A stretch of 45,110 bases of DNA from an uncultured Coriobacteriaceae bacterium (GCA_900539345.1 UQBS01000019.1:1-45110); one strand, 5' to 3'. Positions 7,096 to 16,273 are shown, counted from the stretch's first letter. Notes: generated from the sequence alone by a model not told the origin. Program-made: numbers and translations.

Positions 7096-8963
7096 GTCGA
7101 CATCGCGTTGCCCATGCTGCAAGGACGGTGCCCCTTTGGGCCGTTCTTGCCATCGTTGCGATTCTCATTGCTTGGGTGCCGTGCGCCTTTGCTGCCGACC
7201 AGCCTGCTTCGACGCCCGCTGCGTCAAGCAAAGAGTCGCTCATTGACACCTTCATTGCGGGTACCGACCAGACCAGCGGTGTGGCGGTAGCCGTTTCAGC
7301 CGATGGGGCCGTGCAGCTGAGAAACAACTATGGATACGAGGTGGGCCCGGATTCCGCCGAGGTCGCAGAGCGCACGGCCTTCGAATGGGGCCGTACAAGC
7401 GACCTGCTTGTGTGGGCTGCTGTCATGCAGTTGGTTGAGGCGGGACAGCTCAACCTCAACACAAACCTCAGCGCCTATCTGCCTGAGGGGCTGGATTTGC
7501 CCGAAGGTTATGAGTCCTTGGACTTGCTCGACCTCATGAACCATGTCAGCGGCTTAGACGTTGCTATGGTGGGCAATGCCTCCTCGTTTGCCGACGGCTT
7601 GACCGACGCCACGACTGCGCTTTCGCTTTTCAAGGTGGAGGCAGGGTTTGAGCCCGGCTCCATCGTGGGATACACCCCCTATGACGCGCTTCTTGCGGCC
7701 GTGGTCGTGCAGCAGGTGAGTCAGGTCGACTTCGTCGAGTACGTCCAGACGCATATTTTCGATGTGTTGGGAATGACGAGCACGAGACTCATGGTAGGCG
7801 GCGATGCAAGCAGGGCTGCGGCTGATGACCTTTATGGCGAATCGGGTTATCGCTTGGCAAAAGGCGCGGTAGGGCCCACGAGTGTCTCCTCTCCGCGCGC
7901 TACGACCTCCTCGGCCTTTACCTGCTATGGCTCGGTCGACGACCTGCTCGTGCTCGGCCAGGCGCTCATGGGGCAGGGCGACCGTGCGCTTTTCAGCAAT
8001 CCCCAGACGGTGCAGACATTCTTCTCGGTGACGCGCACCTATCCGAGCCTCGGTGTGGCCCGCATCGCGCACGGCATGTTCAGCTTTCCCTTTACGGCGA
8101 GTGTGTTGGGCGAGTCAGGCACGACCGCATCGGGTTTTACCAGCTCGCTGTATATGGATCCCGACAGCGGCCTTGTCGTTGCCGTTATGACGAACCAGTC
8201 CGGCCGATTCGACCTCACCCAAGGCATACCGCGCGTGCTCTTCGGCCGCACGGACATCTCGGTGGGTGCGGCGGACTCCCCGGATAACTATGTGTGGGTG
8301 GGAACCTACCAAAGCGCCGGCAACGCTGCCCTGGGCCCGGCCAAGCTCCTCACTGCGCTTGACCGCGTCGTGGTGTCGGTGAACGCCCAGGGCGTTCTTA
8401 TGCTCGACAGTCTGACCGCGACCAACCTTGGCGCTGGCGTATACTCGGTGGATACGGCGGTTGACCAGGACGTATATCGCTTCCATGTGAGCCTTGCGCG
8501 TGGCAGCGAGTTCTCCCGCGCCGATGAGGACTACTACCTGGTTCCCGATTACACGCTTAACGTTGAGTTCACCTTGCTTCTTCTCGCCGCGCTTGGAGGC
8601 GTCTTCTGCCTCGGATATGTGCTGAGGGGAGTTCTGAGCTGTTTTGCCGGCCTGCGGAGGCACCGCCGCCCTCGCATACAAATTGCCCCGCTTCTTCTTG
8701 CTTTTGCCACGGTTGTTTCCCTTTCGGCCGCGGTTTGGGGAATATACAGCCTGTCGGTTGGCATTGCGCCTGCTGCGCTCGGAGCACTGCTCGTTGGCGA
8801 GAGGGTGTACTGCGTTTTGGCCGTGGCGATCATCGTGTGGATGCTTGTGACGCGCTGGCGCGGCTCTACGTGGACGCGTGGCCAGAACGTCGTGGCCGTG
8901 CTCGTTGCGCTTGCGGGGTTTATGATGATGCTAAACCTTGTGTACTGGGATATGCTGGCCTGA
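7092..8963 (+). CDS. Membrane-anchored serine beta-lactamase/PBP-like protein, catalytic motifs lost
   Basis: The 623-residue protein has an N-terminal signal or anchor (about 13-35), a class C beta-lactamase/esterase-like domain (about 48-390), a beta-rich segment, and four C-terminal membrane helices (about 495-622). The fold is clear from flanking blocks such as LLVWAAVMQLVEAG and VLGMTSTRL. The active site is not intact: the SxxK box reads RTSD (101-104), the YxN box reads YTP (194-196), and the usual HxG/KTG box reads ESG (341-343). Since the Ser nucleophile and the Lys are both gone, it is probably a pseudoenzyme that binds rather than cleaves. The ATGA overlap with the radical SAM gene ties it to the murT-gatD operon. 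No frameshift is seen. Confidence 0.85.
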   Translation: MSRHRVAHAARTVPLWAVLAIVAILIAWVPCAFAADQPASTPAASSKESLIDTFIAGTDQTSGVAVAVSADGAVQLRNNYGYEVGPDSAEVAERTAFEWGRTSDLLVWAAVMQLVEAGQLNLNTNLSAYLPEGLDLPEGYESLDLLDLMNHVSGLDVAMVGNASSFADGLTDATTALSLFKVEAGFEPGSIVGYTPYDALLAAVVVQQVSQVDFVEYVQTHIFDVLGMTSTRLMVGGDASRAAADDLYGESGYRLAKGAVGPTSVSSPRATTSSAFTCYGSVDDLLVLGQALMGQGDRALFSNPQTVQTFFSVTRTYPSLGVARIAHGMFSFPFTASVLGESGTTASGFTSSLYMDPDSGLVVAVMTNQSGRFDLTQGIPRVLFGRTDISVGAADSPDNYVWVGTYQSAGNAALGPAKLLTALDRVVVSVNAQGVLMLDSLTATNLGAGVYSVDTAVDQDVYRFHVSLARGSEFSRADEDYYLVPDYTLNVEFTLLLLAALGGVFCLGYVLRGVLSCFAGLRRHRRPRIQIAPLLLAFATVVSLSAAVWGIYSLSVGIAPAALGALLVGERVYCVLAVAIIVWMLVTRWRGSTWTRGQNVVAVLVALAGFMMMLNLVYWDMLA

Positions 8964-8980
8964 TGAGTGGGGCTGGCGGT

Positions 8981-8986
8981 TATAAT
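8981..8986 (+). promoter_or_regulatory. Possible -10 element for the small membrane protein gene
   Basis: A perfect TATAAT lies 29 nt before the next ATG, in the 52-nt gap after the hydrolase gene. No recognisable -35 is seen 16-18 bp upstream, so it may be weak or need an activator. The ribosome-binding site GAGGAAGGA (9001-9009) follows. Confidence 0.4.
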
Positions 8987-9015
8987 GGGCCGTCAACATT
9001 GAGGAAGGAAATCCA

Positions 9016-9354
9016 ATGAGCGACAACGACACCCCCCTGAGCGACGAAGAGCGCGCCGAGCTTGAAGCCCTGCGCGAGGCGAAGCGCGCCGCCGACGAGG
9101 CCCAGCGCGAGCGAGCCGCACGTGCCGAGCTCGAGAACCTGCGCAAAACTCAGAAGTACGCGAAGGAAGACGCGGAGTACTACGCCGAGAAGGAGCGCCG
9201 CAAGGAGGAGCGCCGTCGTGCCCGGGAGAACCCCGACTATGGTCTGGACGATCTCGAGCCGATGCCTGCCAAGCAGAAGATTGTCATCGGCGTCATTCTC
9301 GCCATGTTCGTCCTTCTTGTGATTTACCTCGTAATGTTCAACATGGGCAAATAA
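9016..9354 (+). CDS. Small tail-anchored coiled-coil protein, function unknown
   Basis: This 112-residue protein has a long, highly charged helix (about 8-75, rich in Glu, Arg, Ala and Lys with heptad-like spacing) and a single C-terminal membrane helix (about 90-108), so it is a tail-anchored membrane protein with its coil in the cytoplasm. No known domain is recognised. A good ribosome-binding site (GAGGAAGGA, 9001-9009) and an upstream TATAAT support it as real. It lies between the envelope cluster and pncB. Proteins of this shape can act as membrane scaffolds, but no such role can be assigned here. Confidence 0.75.
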   Translation: MSDNDTPLSDEERAELEALREAKRAADEAQRERAARAELENLRKTQKYAKEDAEYYAEKERRKEERRRARENPDYGLDDLEPMPAKQKIVIGVILAMFVLLVIYLVMFNMGK

Positions 9355-9404
9355 CGTCAACGAAGTCTGCGGGCTTTGGTGGCGACGGTGATGGGAGATT
9401 GCAC

Positions 9405-10925
9405 ATGGGGCAGACTGCCCTCGAGGCGGCATTGCGCGCGTCGAGCTTTGAGCCTGACGGCGAGAACGGAATCGGCCTGCTGACCGACCTATATGAGCTG
9501 ACTATGGCGGAGGGCTATTGGAGAAGCGGCCTGGCCGACATGGAGGCATGCTTTACCTCGTTCTTCAGGGAGAACCCGTACGAGGGCGGTTTCACGCTCG
9601 TCTGCGGAACGGGCCAGTTGGCCTCGCTTGTCGAGAATTTCCGCTACTCGCAGGCCGACATTGCCTATCTCGGCAACCTCCAGGCCCCGGGCGGCGGCCC
9701 CATGTTCTCGCCGGAGTTTCTCGAGTGGCTCTCGCAGTGGCGTCCTCGTGTCACGATTGACGCCTTGCGCGACGGTGACCTGGCTTTTCCTCGCGAGCCC
9801 GTGGTTCGCGTCTGCGGCCCCATCATCGACTGCCAGCTGCTTGAGTCGCCGTTGCTCAACCTCGTGAACTTCGAGACGCTTGTTGCAACGAAGGCCGCGC
9901 GTGTATGCCAGGCGGCCCAGGGCCGCCCTGTGGCAGAGTTTGGCCTGCGCCGCGCCCAGGGTCCCGACGGTGCCCTTTCGGCGGCGCGCGCTGCCTACGT
10001 GGGCGGATGCGCCTCGACGTCCAATGTGCTGGCCGCGAAGCGCTACTCCATCCCGGCCTCAGGCACCCATGCCCATGCCTGGGTCATGGCGTTTCCCGAT
10101 GAGCTCTCGGCGTTTCGTGCCTATGCGCAGGCGAGTCCCAAGAACTGCACCCTGCTCATTGACACGTACGACGTCATGCGCGGTGTTGAAAACGCCATCA
10201 TCGTTGCCCACGAGATGGAAGGCCGCGGCGAGCGTCTGGCGGGCGTTCGTATCGATTCCGGTGACCTGTGCGCCCTGTCGCAGCGCGCTCGTGCCCGTCT
10301 TGACGAGGCCGGCCTGCCCTATGTCAAGGTTATCGTCTCGAACGACCTCGACGAGCACCTTGTCGAGTCGCTGTTGCTGCAGGGAGCCCGTGTCGACGGC
10401 TTCGGCATCGGCACGAAGCTTGTGACTTGCTTTGACCAGCCGGCGCTGTCGGGCGTATACAAGCTTTCCGCCAAAAGGATGCCTGGCCAGGACTGGATTC
10501 CTGTGCTTAAGGTGTCCGAGCAGGTATACAAGCGCACCATTCCCGGCGTGCAGGATCTGCGCAGGTACTTCGACGAGTCAGGTGCGCCCGTGGCCGATAT
10601 GATCTGCACCGTCGACTACCCGCACGGTGTGCCCGCCACGATCGTTGACGTGAACGACCCGCTGCTCACGCGCTCGCTTGACGGCCTGCGTTGCGAGTCC
10701 ATGCTGCATCGCTTCACGCAAGACGGGCAGCGCGTGGCACAGCCCGAGGACCTGTCCTGCGCCCGTGCCCGCGCTGCGGCAAACCTTGCGACCCTCAAGC
10801 CGGCAAGCAAGCGACTGCTCAACCCGCAGGTGTATCCCGTGGGTATCGAAGCCGGTCTCTCCGAACTGCGTCAATCCATGATTGCCCAGGCGCGTTCTTC
10901 CCAGAACGACCTCACCTGGCGTTAA
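9405..10925 (+). CDS. pncB: Nicotinate phosphoribosyltransferase
   Basis: The enzyme joins nicotinate to PRPP to give nicotinate mononucleotide, the entry step of NAD salvage by the Preiss-Handler route, in the cytoplasm. The 506-residue sequence has the N-terminal LLTDLYELTMAEGYW block, the GTHAHAWVMAFPDE segment around the conserved His, LIDTYDVMRGVENA, and GVRIDSGDL, all diagnostic for the long bacterial/eukaryotic-type NAPRT. ATG at 9405 is preferred to the in-frame TTG at 9399, because GGGAGA (9393-9398) is 6 nt from the ATG but touches the TTG. argS begins 6 nt after the stop. No other NAD gene is nearby. Confidence 0.93.
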   Translation: MGQTALEAALRASSFEPDGENGIGLLTDLYELTMAEGYWRSGLADMEACFTSFFRENPYEGGFTLVCGTGQLASLVENFRYSQADIAYLGNLQAPGGGPMFSPEFLEWLSQWRPRVTIDALRDGDLAFPREPVVRVCGPIIDCQLLESPLLNLVNFETLVATKAARVCQAAQGRPVAEFGLRRAQGPDGALSAARAAYVGGCASTSNVLAAKRYSIPASGTHAHAWVMAFPDELSAFRAYAQASPKNCTLLIDTYDVMRGVENAIIVAHEMEGRGERLAGVRIDSGDLCALSQRARARLDEAGLPYVKVIVSNDLDEHLVESLLLQGARVDGFGIGTKLVTCFDQPALSGVYKLSAKRMPGQDWIPVLKVSEQVYKRTIPGVQDLRRYFDESGAPVADMICTVDYPHGVPATIVDVNDPLLTRSLDGLRCESMLHRFTQDGQRVAQPEDLSCARARAAANLATLKPASKRLLNPQVYPVGIEAGLSELRQSMIAQARSSQNDLTWR

Positions 10926-10931
10926 AGCACA

Positions 10932-12845
10932 ATGAAAGGCATGTTCATGAATCAGGAATCTACCGCCGTTGCCTCAAACTCCTATGACGATCGCGGGATG
11001 AGGGCGCGCATCGCCGGCCTTGTCTCGTGCGCCATCGCTCAGGCTCAGGCCGCAGGCGAGCTGCCCGAGTTCGAGGTGAGCGACTTCGGCATCGAGAGGA
11101 CCAATGACGCCCAGAAGGGCGACTGGACTTCCACTGTTGCCATGCGCAGCTCCAAGGCTGCGCATCGCGCTCCTCGCGACATCGCCGCCGCCATCATCGC
11201 CCACATGCCTGCTGATGAGGCTGTCGTGTCCGTTGAGGCAGCGGGTCCGGGCTTTCTGAACTTCAGCCTTGCCCCTGAGGCCATCTGCGGCGTCTTCGGC
11301 CAGGTCATCCGCGAGGGTGCCGACTTCGGCCGTTGCAACGACGGCCAGGGCAAGAAGGTCGACGTCGAGTTCGTCAGCGCCAACCCCGTGGGTCCCATGC
11401 ATGTGGGTCATGGGCGCTGGGCGGCTCTGGGCGACTCCATGTGCCGTACGCTGGAGTTCTGCGGTTGGGATGTCACGCGCGAGTTCTACATTAACGACGC
11501 CGGCAACCAGATGAACACGTTCGCCCGCTCCATTGAGAAGCGCTATCGCCAGATTGTCGAGCTTGTTGCTGGCGGCAAGACGGTCGACGAGGCCCTCGAG
11601 ACTCTCGAGGCCGACCGTGTCGCCGCGCTCGACGATGCCGACGGCACCCTTGACACGCACCCCCTGACCGATGATTTCGCCGGTGAGCTCGGCGGCGATG
11701 CGTACGGTGGTTCCTATATCTGGGACATCGCCCGCGTCTTCTACGACCAGGACGGCACCGCTCCTCTCGACATGCCAGTCGAGGAGCGCCTGCATGACTT
11801 CCGCGAGCGCGGCTACCAGGCCATGCTTGCGAACATCAAGGACGTGCTTGCCCAGTGTGGCTGCAACTTCGACGTCTGGTTCTCCGAGCGCACGCTCCAT
11901 ACTCCCGATGAGCAGGGCAAGACGGCCGTCACGCGTGCCTTTGACAAGCTCCGTGCGGCTGACAAGCTGTATGAGGCCGAGGGTGCCCTTTGGTTCCGTA
12001 CGACCGATTACGGCGACGACAAGGACCGCGTCCTCATGAAGTCCGACGGTTCGCACACCTACTTCGCATCGGACATCGCCTATCACTCCAACAAGTTCGA
12101 CCGCGGCTTCGACCGCCTCATCGACATTTGGGGCGCCGACCACCACGGTTACATCGCCCGCATGCAGGCCGCCGTGGAGGCCATGGGCCACAAAGGCCAG
12201 CTCGACGTGCCGCTCGGCCAGCTCGTGAACCTGTTGCGTGCCGGCAAGCCCGTGCGTATGAGCAAGCGCAAGGGCACCATGATCACCTTCGAGGAGCTGC
12301 TCGAGATGGTGGGCAGGGACGCTACGCGCTTCACGCTGCTGTCGCGTTCGAGCGACCAGGAAGTCGACTTCGACATCGACGTCGTCACGCGTCAGAGTTC
12401 CGACAACCCCGTCTTCTACGTGCAGTATGCACACGCCCGCATCTGTTCCATCCTGCGCAAGGCTGCCGAGCAGGCCGGCATTGCCGACACGTCCGACCTC
12501 GACGCGACGGCGCATGCCCTCATCGGCGACGACCCGAACCTCGCGCTGCTCACCGACCCGGCTGAGCTCGCCCTTGCACGTCACCTTGCCCACTTCGGCG
12601 AGACGGTTGCCGGCTGTGCCAAGGACCTGGCGCCCTTCAGGCTCACGCACTATGCCACGGGCACTGCGGCGGCCTTCCATGGTTTCTATACCAACTGCCA
12701 TGTGCTGACTGACGACGCCGAGCTTACGCGCGCACGTCTGGCTGCCTGCGACGCCGCAAGGCGTGTGCTTGCCCAGACGCTCTCTCTCATCGGTGTAAGT
12801 GCGCCGGTGAGCATGGAGCAGCGTGGCGAGGAAGCCGCGCAGTAG
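10932..12845 (+). CDS. argS: Arginine--tRNA ligase
   Basis: This class I synthetase charges tRNA-Arg. The product (637 residues from this start) has the N-terminal Arg_S domain, the HIGH-type motif HVGH (157-160), the KMSK-type motif MSKRK (443-447) and the C-terminal DALR anticodon-binding domain ending in LAQTLSLIGV. Three in-frame ATGs are possible (10932, 10941, 10947). None has a strong ribosome-binding site; AAAGG (10935-10939) would favour 10947, so the true start may be five codons in. A clear terminator follows the stop. Confidence 0.93.
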   Translation: MKGMFMNQESTAVASNSYDDRGMRARIAGLVSCAIAQAQAAGELPEFEVSDFGIERTNDAQKGDWTSTVAMRSSKAAHRAPRDIAAAIIAHMPADEAVVSVEAAGPGFLNFSLAPEAICGVFGQVIREGADFGRCNDGQGKKVDVEFVSANPVGPMHVGHGRWAALGDSMCRTLEFCGWDVTREFYINDAGNQMNTFARSIEKRYRQIVELVAGGKTVDEALETLEADRVAALDDADGTLDTHPLTDDFAGELGGDAYGGSYIWDIARVFYDQDGTAPLDMPVEERLHDFRERGYQAMLANIKDVLAQCGCNFDVWFSERTLHTPDEQGKTAVTRAFDKLRAADKLYEAEGALWFRTTDYGDDKDRVLMKSDGSHTYFASDIAYHSNKFDRGFDRLIDIWGADHHGYIARMQAAVEAMGHKGQLDVPLGQLVNLLRAGKPVRMSKRKGTMITFEELLEMVGRDATRFTLLSRSSDQEVDFDIDVVTRQSSDNPVFYVQYAHARICSILRKAAEQAGIADTSDLDATAHALIGDDPNLALLTDPAELALARHLAHFGETVAGCAKDLAPFRLTHYATGTAAAFHGFYTNCHVLTDDAELTRARLAACDAARRVLAQTLSLIGVSAPVSMEQRGEEAAQ

Positions 12846-12865
12846 TACTATCTACCCAGCAAGCC

Positions 12866-12896
12866 AGGCCCGGCACTGCGTTGTCGGGCCTTTTTC
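12866..12896 (+). terminator. Intrinsic terminator after argS
   Basis: AGGCCCG (12866-12872) pairs with CGGGCCT (12885-12891), followed by a T-rich tract to 12900. It separates argS from hom. Confidence 0.8.
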
Positions 12897-12925
12897 TTTT
12901 TTGAGCTCATCAAGGAGGCATTCGC

Positions 12926-14251
12926 ATGGGCGTGGTGAACATTGCGGTTATCGGTCTGGGCACTGTCGGCGGCGGTCTCGTGAGGCTGCTCCAGCGCCAT
13001 CATGACGACTATCTTGCCTCGTATGGGGTCGACCTGCGCTTGAAGCGGGCCTGCGCTCGTAGTGCACGTCATGCCGAGGAGCTGGGACTTTCCGAGGACG
13101 TCTTTACGACGGACTGGCGTGAGGCTGTGTCCGACCCCGAGGTTGACATCGTGGTGGAGCTCATCGGCGGCGACCATCCCGCCCGTGAGATTTTCGAGGC
13201 CGCGTTTGCGGCAGGCAAGCATGTGGTCAGCGCCAACAAGTCGATGCTTTCGCATTGCATGGGCGAGCTTGCGGGCATGGCCCACGAGTCGGGCGTTCAG
13301 CTGCGCTGCGAGGCTGCAGTGGCCGGTGGCATCCCCATCGTCGAGACGCTTGAGCATGCGCTTGCCGGCAACGAGGTTCTTACCATCGCCGGCATTGTGA
13401 ACGGCACAACGAACTACATGCTCACGCGCATCGAGCGCGAGGGCCTGTCGTTTGACGAGGTCCTGGCGGACGCCCAGCGTCTGGGCTATGCCGAGGCGGA
13501 TCCCACTGCCGACGTTGACGGTCTCGACGCTGCCGCAAAGATCGCCATTCTTGCAACCATCGGCTTCAACACGCGCGTCACGATGGACGACGTGTCGCTT
13601 ATCGAGGGCATCCGCGGCGTCTCGCCCGTCGACGTCGCCTGTGCGCGTGAGTGGGGCTACCGCGTGAAGCTTCTGGCTGTGGCGCGCAGCACTGCCTCGG
13701 GCGTTGACGTGCGCGTGCATCCCGCGATGCTGCCCATGAGCCACCAGCTCGCAAGCGTCGATGGCGTTTTCAACGCCGTCTACGTTGTGGGCGACGCGGT
13801 GGGCGAGACAATGTACTTTGGCCCCGGCGCCGGTGACTTTCCCACGGCAAGCGCCGTCATGGGGGATGTGCTGGCCTTGGCCACGCCCCTTGCCCACGGC
13901 AGCAAGCCCCTGGCAGAGGCAAAGCCGTTCGACCGTGTGCTGCCCGTCTGCAACCCGCTCGACCTTACGGCTCGCTACTACGTGCGTCTCGCGCTGGAGG
14001 ACAGGCCCGGTATCCTGGGTCCCGTTGCCAGCGTCTTTGGCGACGAGGGCGTCTCCATCGCGCTGGTAAGCCAGCCCTCGCACGATGAGAATGCCGCCGC
14101 TTCTCTCGTGCTGCTGACCCAGCCCGCGCAAGAGCGTGCCGTTCAGGCGGCACTTGCCAAGGTGCGCGAGGTCGAGGGCGTGCAGGAAGTGTGCTCGGTG
14201 ATTCGCGTGGAGGACACCGAGGCTTGGAAGGCCGGCAAGCTGGCGAGGTAG
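12926..14251 (+). CDS. hom: Homoserine dehydrogenase
   Basis: The enzyme reduces aspartate semialdehyde to homoserine with NAD(P)H, the branch point for threonine and methionine. The 441 residues hold the dinucleotide loop GLGTVGGG (10-17), the catalytic core (AAVAGGIPIVETL, GIVNGTTNYML, the EADPTADVDGLDAAAK block) and a C-terminal ACT domain (about 350-425, RYYVRLALEDRPGILGPVAS) that usually mediates feedback inhibition by threonine. AAGGAGG (12912-12918) precedes the ATG. No thrB, thrC or asd lies next to it, so the gene is expressed alone or with the ATPase gene behind it, from which a terminator-like hairpin separates it. Confidence 0.94.
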   Translation: MGVVNIAVIGLGTVGGGLVRLLQRHHDDYLASYGVDLRLKRACARSARHAEELGLSEDVFTTDWREAVSDPEVDIVVELIGGDHPAREIFEAAFAAGKHVVSANKSMLSHCMGELAGMAHESGVQLRCEAAVAGGIPIVETLEHALAGNEVLTIAGIVNGTTNYMLTRIEREGLSFDEVLADAQRLGYAEADPTADVDGLDAAAKIAILATIGFNTRVTMDDVSLIEGIRGVSPVDVACAREWGYRVKLLAVARSTASGVDVRVHPAMLPMSHQLASVDGVFNAVYVVGDAVGETMYFGPGAGDFPTASAVMGDVLALATPLAHGSKPLAEAKPFDRVLPVCNPLDLTARYYVRLALEDRPGILGPVASVFGDEGVSIALVSQPSHDENAAASLVLLTQPAQERAVQAALAKVREVEGVQEVCSVIRVEDTEAWKAGKLAR

Positions 14252-14306
14252 CTCGTTTTTCACTGACGTTGCCATACATGCGGCGTGCTGTTGCGCGTCG
14301 GCGTTG

Positions 14307-14348
14307 CCGCCCTGCTGAGCGAGGCCTCGGCGGGGCGGTTTCGTTTTT
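14307..14348 (+). terminator. Likely terminator after hom
   Basis: CCGCCC (14307-14312) and GC (14314-14315) pair with GC (14330-14331) and GGGCGG (14333-14338), and the right arm runs into TTTCGTTTTT. A GAGGCCTC palindrome fills the loop. The long loop makes this less certain than the other terminators. Confidence 0.55.
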
Positions 14349-14383
14349 CTTGCACCTTGGGTGCGACAAGGGAGGGTTTCAAC

Positions 14384-16177
14384 GTGAAGGACGCGCGTGA
14401 CCTGCGCTATCAGCTTGAAGATATCGACCGCAGGGGTTATCCGGCCTACAAGGGGCTTCGAGGGTGCTACCGCTTTGAGGCCTATAAGCTGTGTGTCAAC
14501 CATGTCCAGGGCGACCCGTTTGCGGCACCTTCCGACGTGTCGGTGTACCTCACCCACGACAGTGCCGGCTGGCCCGCTGGCCTGTACGACACTCCCTGGC
14601 GCGCTCGAGCGTTCTCCGATTTCCTCGTCAGGCGCTTTGGCCGCGCGGCGGCGCGGTACTCGTTCAAGGTGTCGGGGTCGGGCAAGAGCGGCGCGCTGTA
14701 CACGAGCCGCCCCGGACCCGAGGTACTGGAGCGCAGTGCCTGTATGCTGGGGGAGGAAGGGTTCGAGCTCTGCTTCAAGGTCGGGTTTCCCGCCCATGGC
14801 AGGTCGGTGGACGCCTCCGCTCTCAAGCGCATTTTGTTTGACTTCGTGCCGCGCATGGTCGATGAGGCGCTCGTGTGCGACGCGGGTGGCCTCAAGCTCG
14901 CCCAGGCGGCGTGCGATCTCGCGGATGATCAGCATTTCATGCGCGGCGAGCTCGAGCGCCTGGGTCTGGTGGCTTTTGTTGCGGACGGCAGCATCCTGCC
15001 ACGCGAGAGCGGGTCTTCTTCAAGGCCCATGCGCGGCGCCCTACCGTTCGAGGCTCCGTGCGAGCAGGAGGTCGTGCTCAACCTTCCACATCATGGTCCC
15101 ACGCGAGGCATGGGCATCCGGCGCGGCGTGACGCTTATCGTGGGCGGCGGATACCATGGCAAGTCGACGCTGCTGCAGGCCCTGCAAGAAGGGGTGTACG
15201 ACCATGTGGCAGGTGACGGGCGCGAGTATGTCGCGTGCGATACAACGGCCGTGAAGCTGCGTGCCGAGGACCGCCGTGCAGTCCACGAGGTGGACATCTC
15301 CCTGTTCATTGACAACCTGCCCAACGGGTGCGACACGACCTGTTTCAGCACGCTCGATGCGAGCGGCTCCACCTCCCAGGCGGCCAGCGCCATCGAGGCG
15401 ATTGAGGCGGGATGCCGCGCGCTGCTTATCGACGAGGACACCTCTGCCACCAACTTCATGGTGCGCGACGCCCTCATGGCCGCCGTGGTGAGTCCCGAGC
15501 ATGAGCCCATCACGCCTTTCGTGGCGCGCGTGCGCGACCTTTGGGAGAAGGCGGGCATCTCAAGCGTCATCGTCGCCGGCAGTTCGGGCGCGTTTTTCGA
15601 GGTGGCCGACACCGTGTTGCAGATGGAGCGCTACGAGGCGCATGACATCACCGCAAGGGCGCGTGAAGTCTGCCGTGCCAGGGGAGCCGCCCCGGTCGCA
15701 TGCGCCTCGGGGTTTGTCTTGCCGGCAAGCGGTAAACGCCATGTACATCTGAGCCTGCCGACGCCTCAGCGCGACTCCGTGCGAGATGAGGCGGTTGAAG
15801 ATGGGGCAATCGATACGGCAAGCGGAGCCACAAGGCGTTCTGGTCGTAAGGGCGGAGGTTCTGGCAAAGAACGCCGTCTCAAGGTCCGTGCGAGTCGCGA
15901 TGAGGTGAGCGTGGGCGACGGTGGCGCAGACCTGCGGCTGGTGGAGCAGATCGTAGACGCCGAGCAGGCCGCTGCGCTTGCCCAGGTGGCGCGCGTGGCC
16001 CTTGCGCGAGGTCTGCTCGACGGCCGTCGCAGCATGGGGGAGGTCGTGGGGGCCGTGCGTGAGGAATGGCGCCGAGGTGGCTGGGAGGCGCTCGATGAAC
16101 ACGGAACGCCTGCCTGTGGCCTTGCGATGCCGCGTTCCCAAGAGCTGGCCGCCATGCTCAACCGCTGGAGGGTCTAG
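14384..16177 (+). CDS. ABC-class ATPase of unknown function (PF09818/COG3044-like)
   Basis: The protein (597 residues) belongs to the predicted ABC-class ATPases that have no transmembrane part. An N-terminal domain with the family block VNHVQGDPFA is followed by the Walker A GGGYHGKST (Lys260), an ABC-like signature DASGSTSQAAS and a Walker B ending in LLIDEDTSATNFM. Residues about 470-530 form a charged, poorly conserved linker. GTG at 14384 is chosen because GGAGGG (14371-14376) lies 7 nt upstream and the protein then begins at the family's usual N terminus (DLRYQLEDIDRRGYPAYKG); an ATG at 14285 in the same frame would add 33 residues across the terminator hairpin. The substrate is unknown. 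It is convergent with the reductase genes. Confidence 0.85.
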   Translation: MKDARDLRYQLEDIDRRGYPAYKGLRGCYRFEAYKLCVNHVQGDPFAAPSDVSVYLTHDSAGWPAGLYDTPWRARAFSDFLVRRFGRAAARYSFKVSGSGKSGALYTSRPGPEVLERSACMLGEEGFELCFKVGFPAHGRSVDASALKRILFDFVPRMVDEALVCDAGGLKLAQAACDLADDQHFMRGELERLGLVAFVADGSILPRESGSSSRPMRGALPFEAPCEQEVVLNLPHHGPTRGMGIRRGVTLIVGGGYHGKSTLLQALQEGVYDHVAGDGREYVACDTTAVKLRAEDRRAVHEVDISLFIDNLPNGCDTTCFSTLDASGSTSQAASAIEAIEAGCRALLIDEDTSATNFMVRDALMAAVVSPEHEPITPFVARVRDLWEKAGISSVIVAGSSGAFFEVADTVLQMERYEAHDITARAREVCRARGAAPVACASGFVLPASGKRHVHLSLPTPQRDSVRDEAVEDGAIDTASGATRRSGRKGGGSGKERRLKVRASRDEVSVGDGGADLRLVEQIVDAEQAAALAQVARVALARGLLDGRRSMGEVVGAVREEWRRGGWEALDEHGTPACGLAMPRSQELAAMLNRWRV

Positions 16178-16233
16178 CTGGCCCCCGATCGGGTCATGCC
16201 CTATAGGGGCGGGTTTGCAACGAGCATTCCATA

Positions 16234-16273
16234 CGAAAACGGCCCCGTGTGTGACTTGCACATGCGGGGCCGT
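16234..16273 (-). terminator. Intrinsic terminator of the reductase operon (minus strand)
   Basis: ACGGCCCCG (16239-16247) pairs with CGGGGCCGT (16265-16273). Read on the minus strand the stem runs into TTTTCG, so it terminates leftward transcription coming from the flavoprotein genes. On the plus strand no T tract follows. Confidence 0.75.

Noticed and set aside
10974..12701. 575-aa minus-strand ORF inside argS
   Set aside because: Antisense shadow of an intact arginyl-tRNA synthetase.
12848..14935. 695-aa ORF on the minus strand over hom and the ATPase gene
   Set aside because: Shadow of the plus-strand genes: a repeat-rich, low-information sequence with no family match, lying opposite a clear homoserine dehydrogenase.
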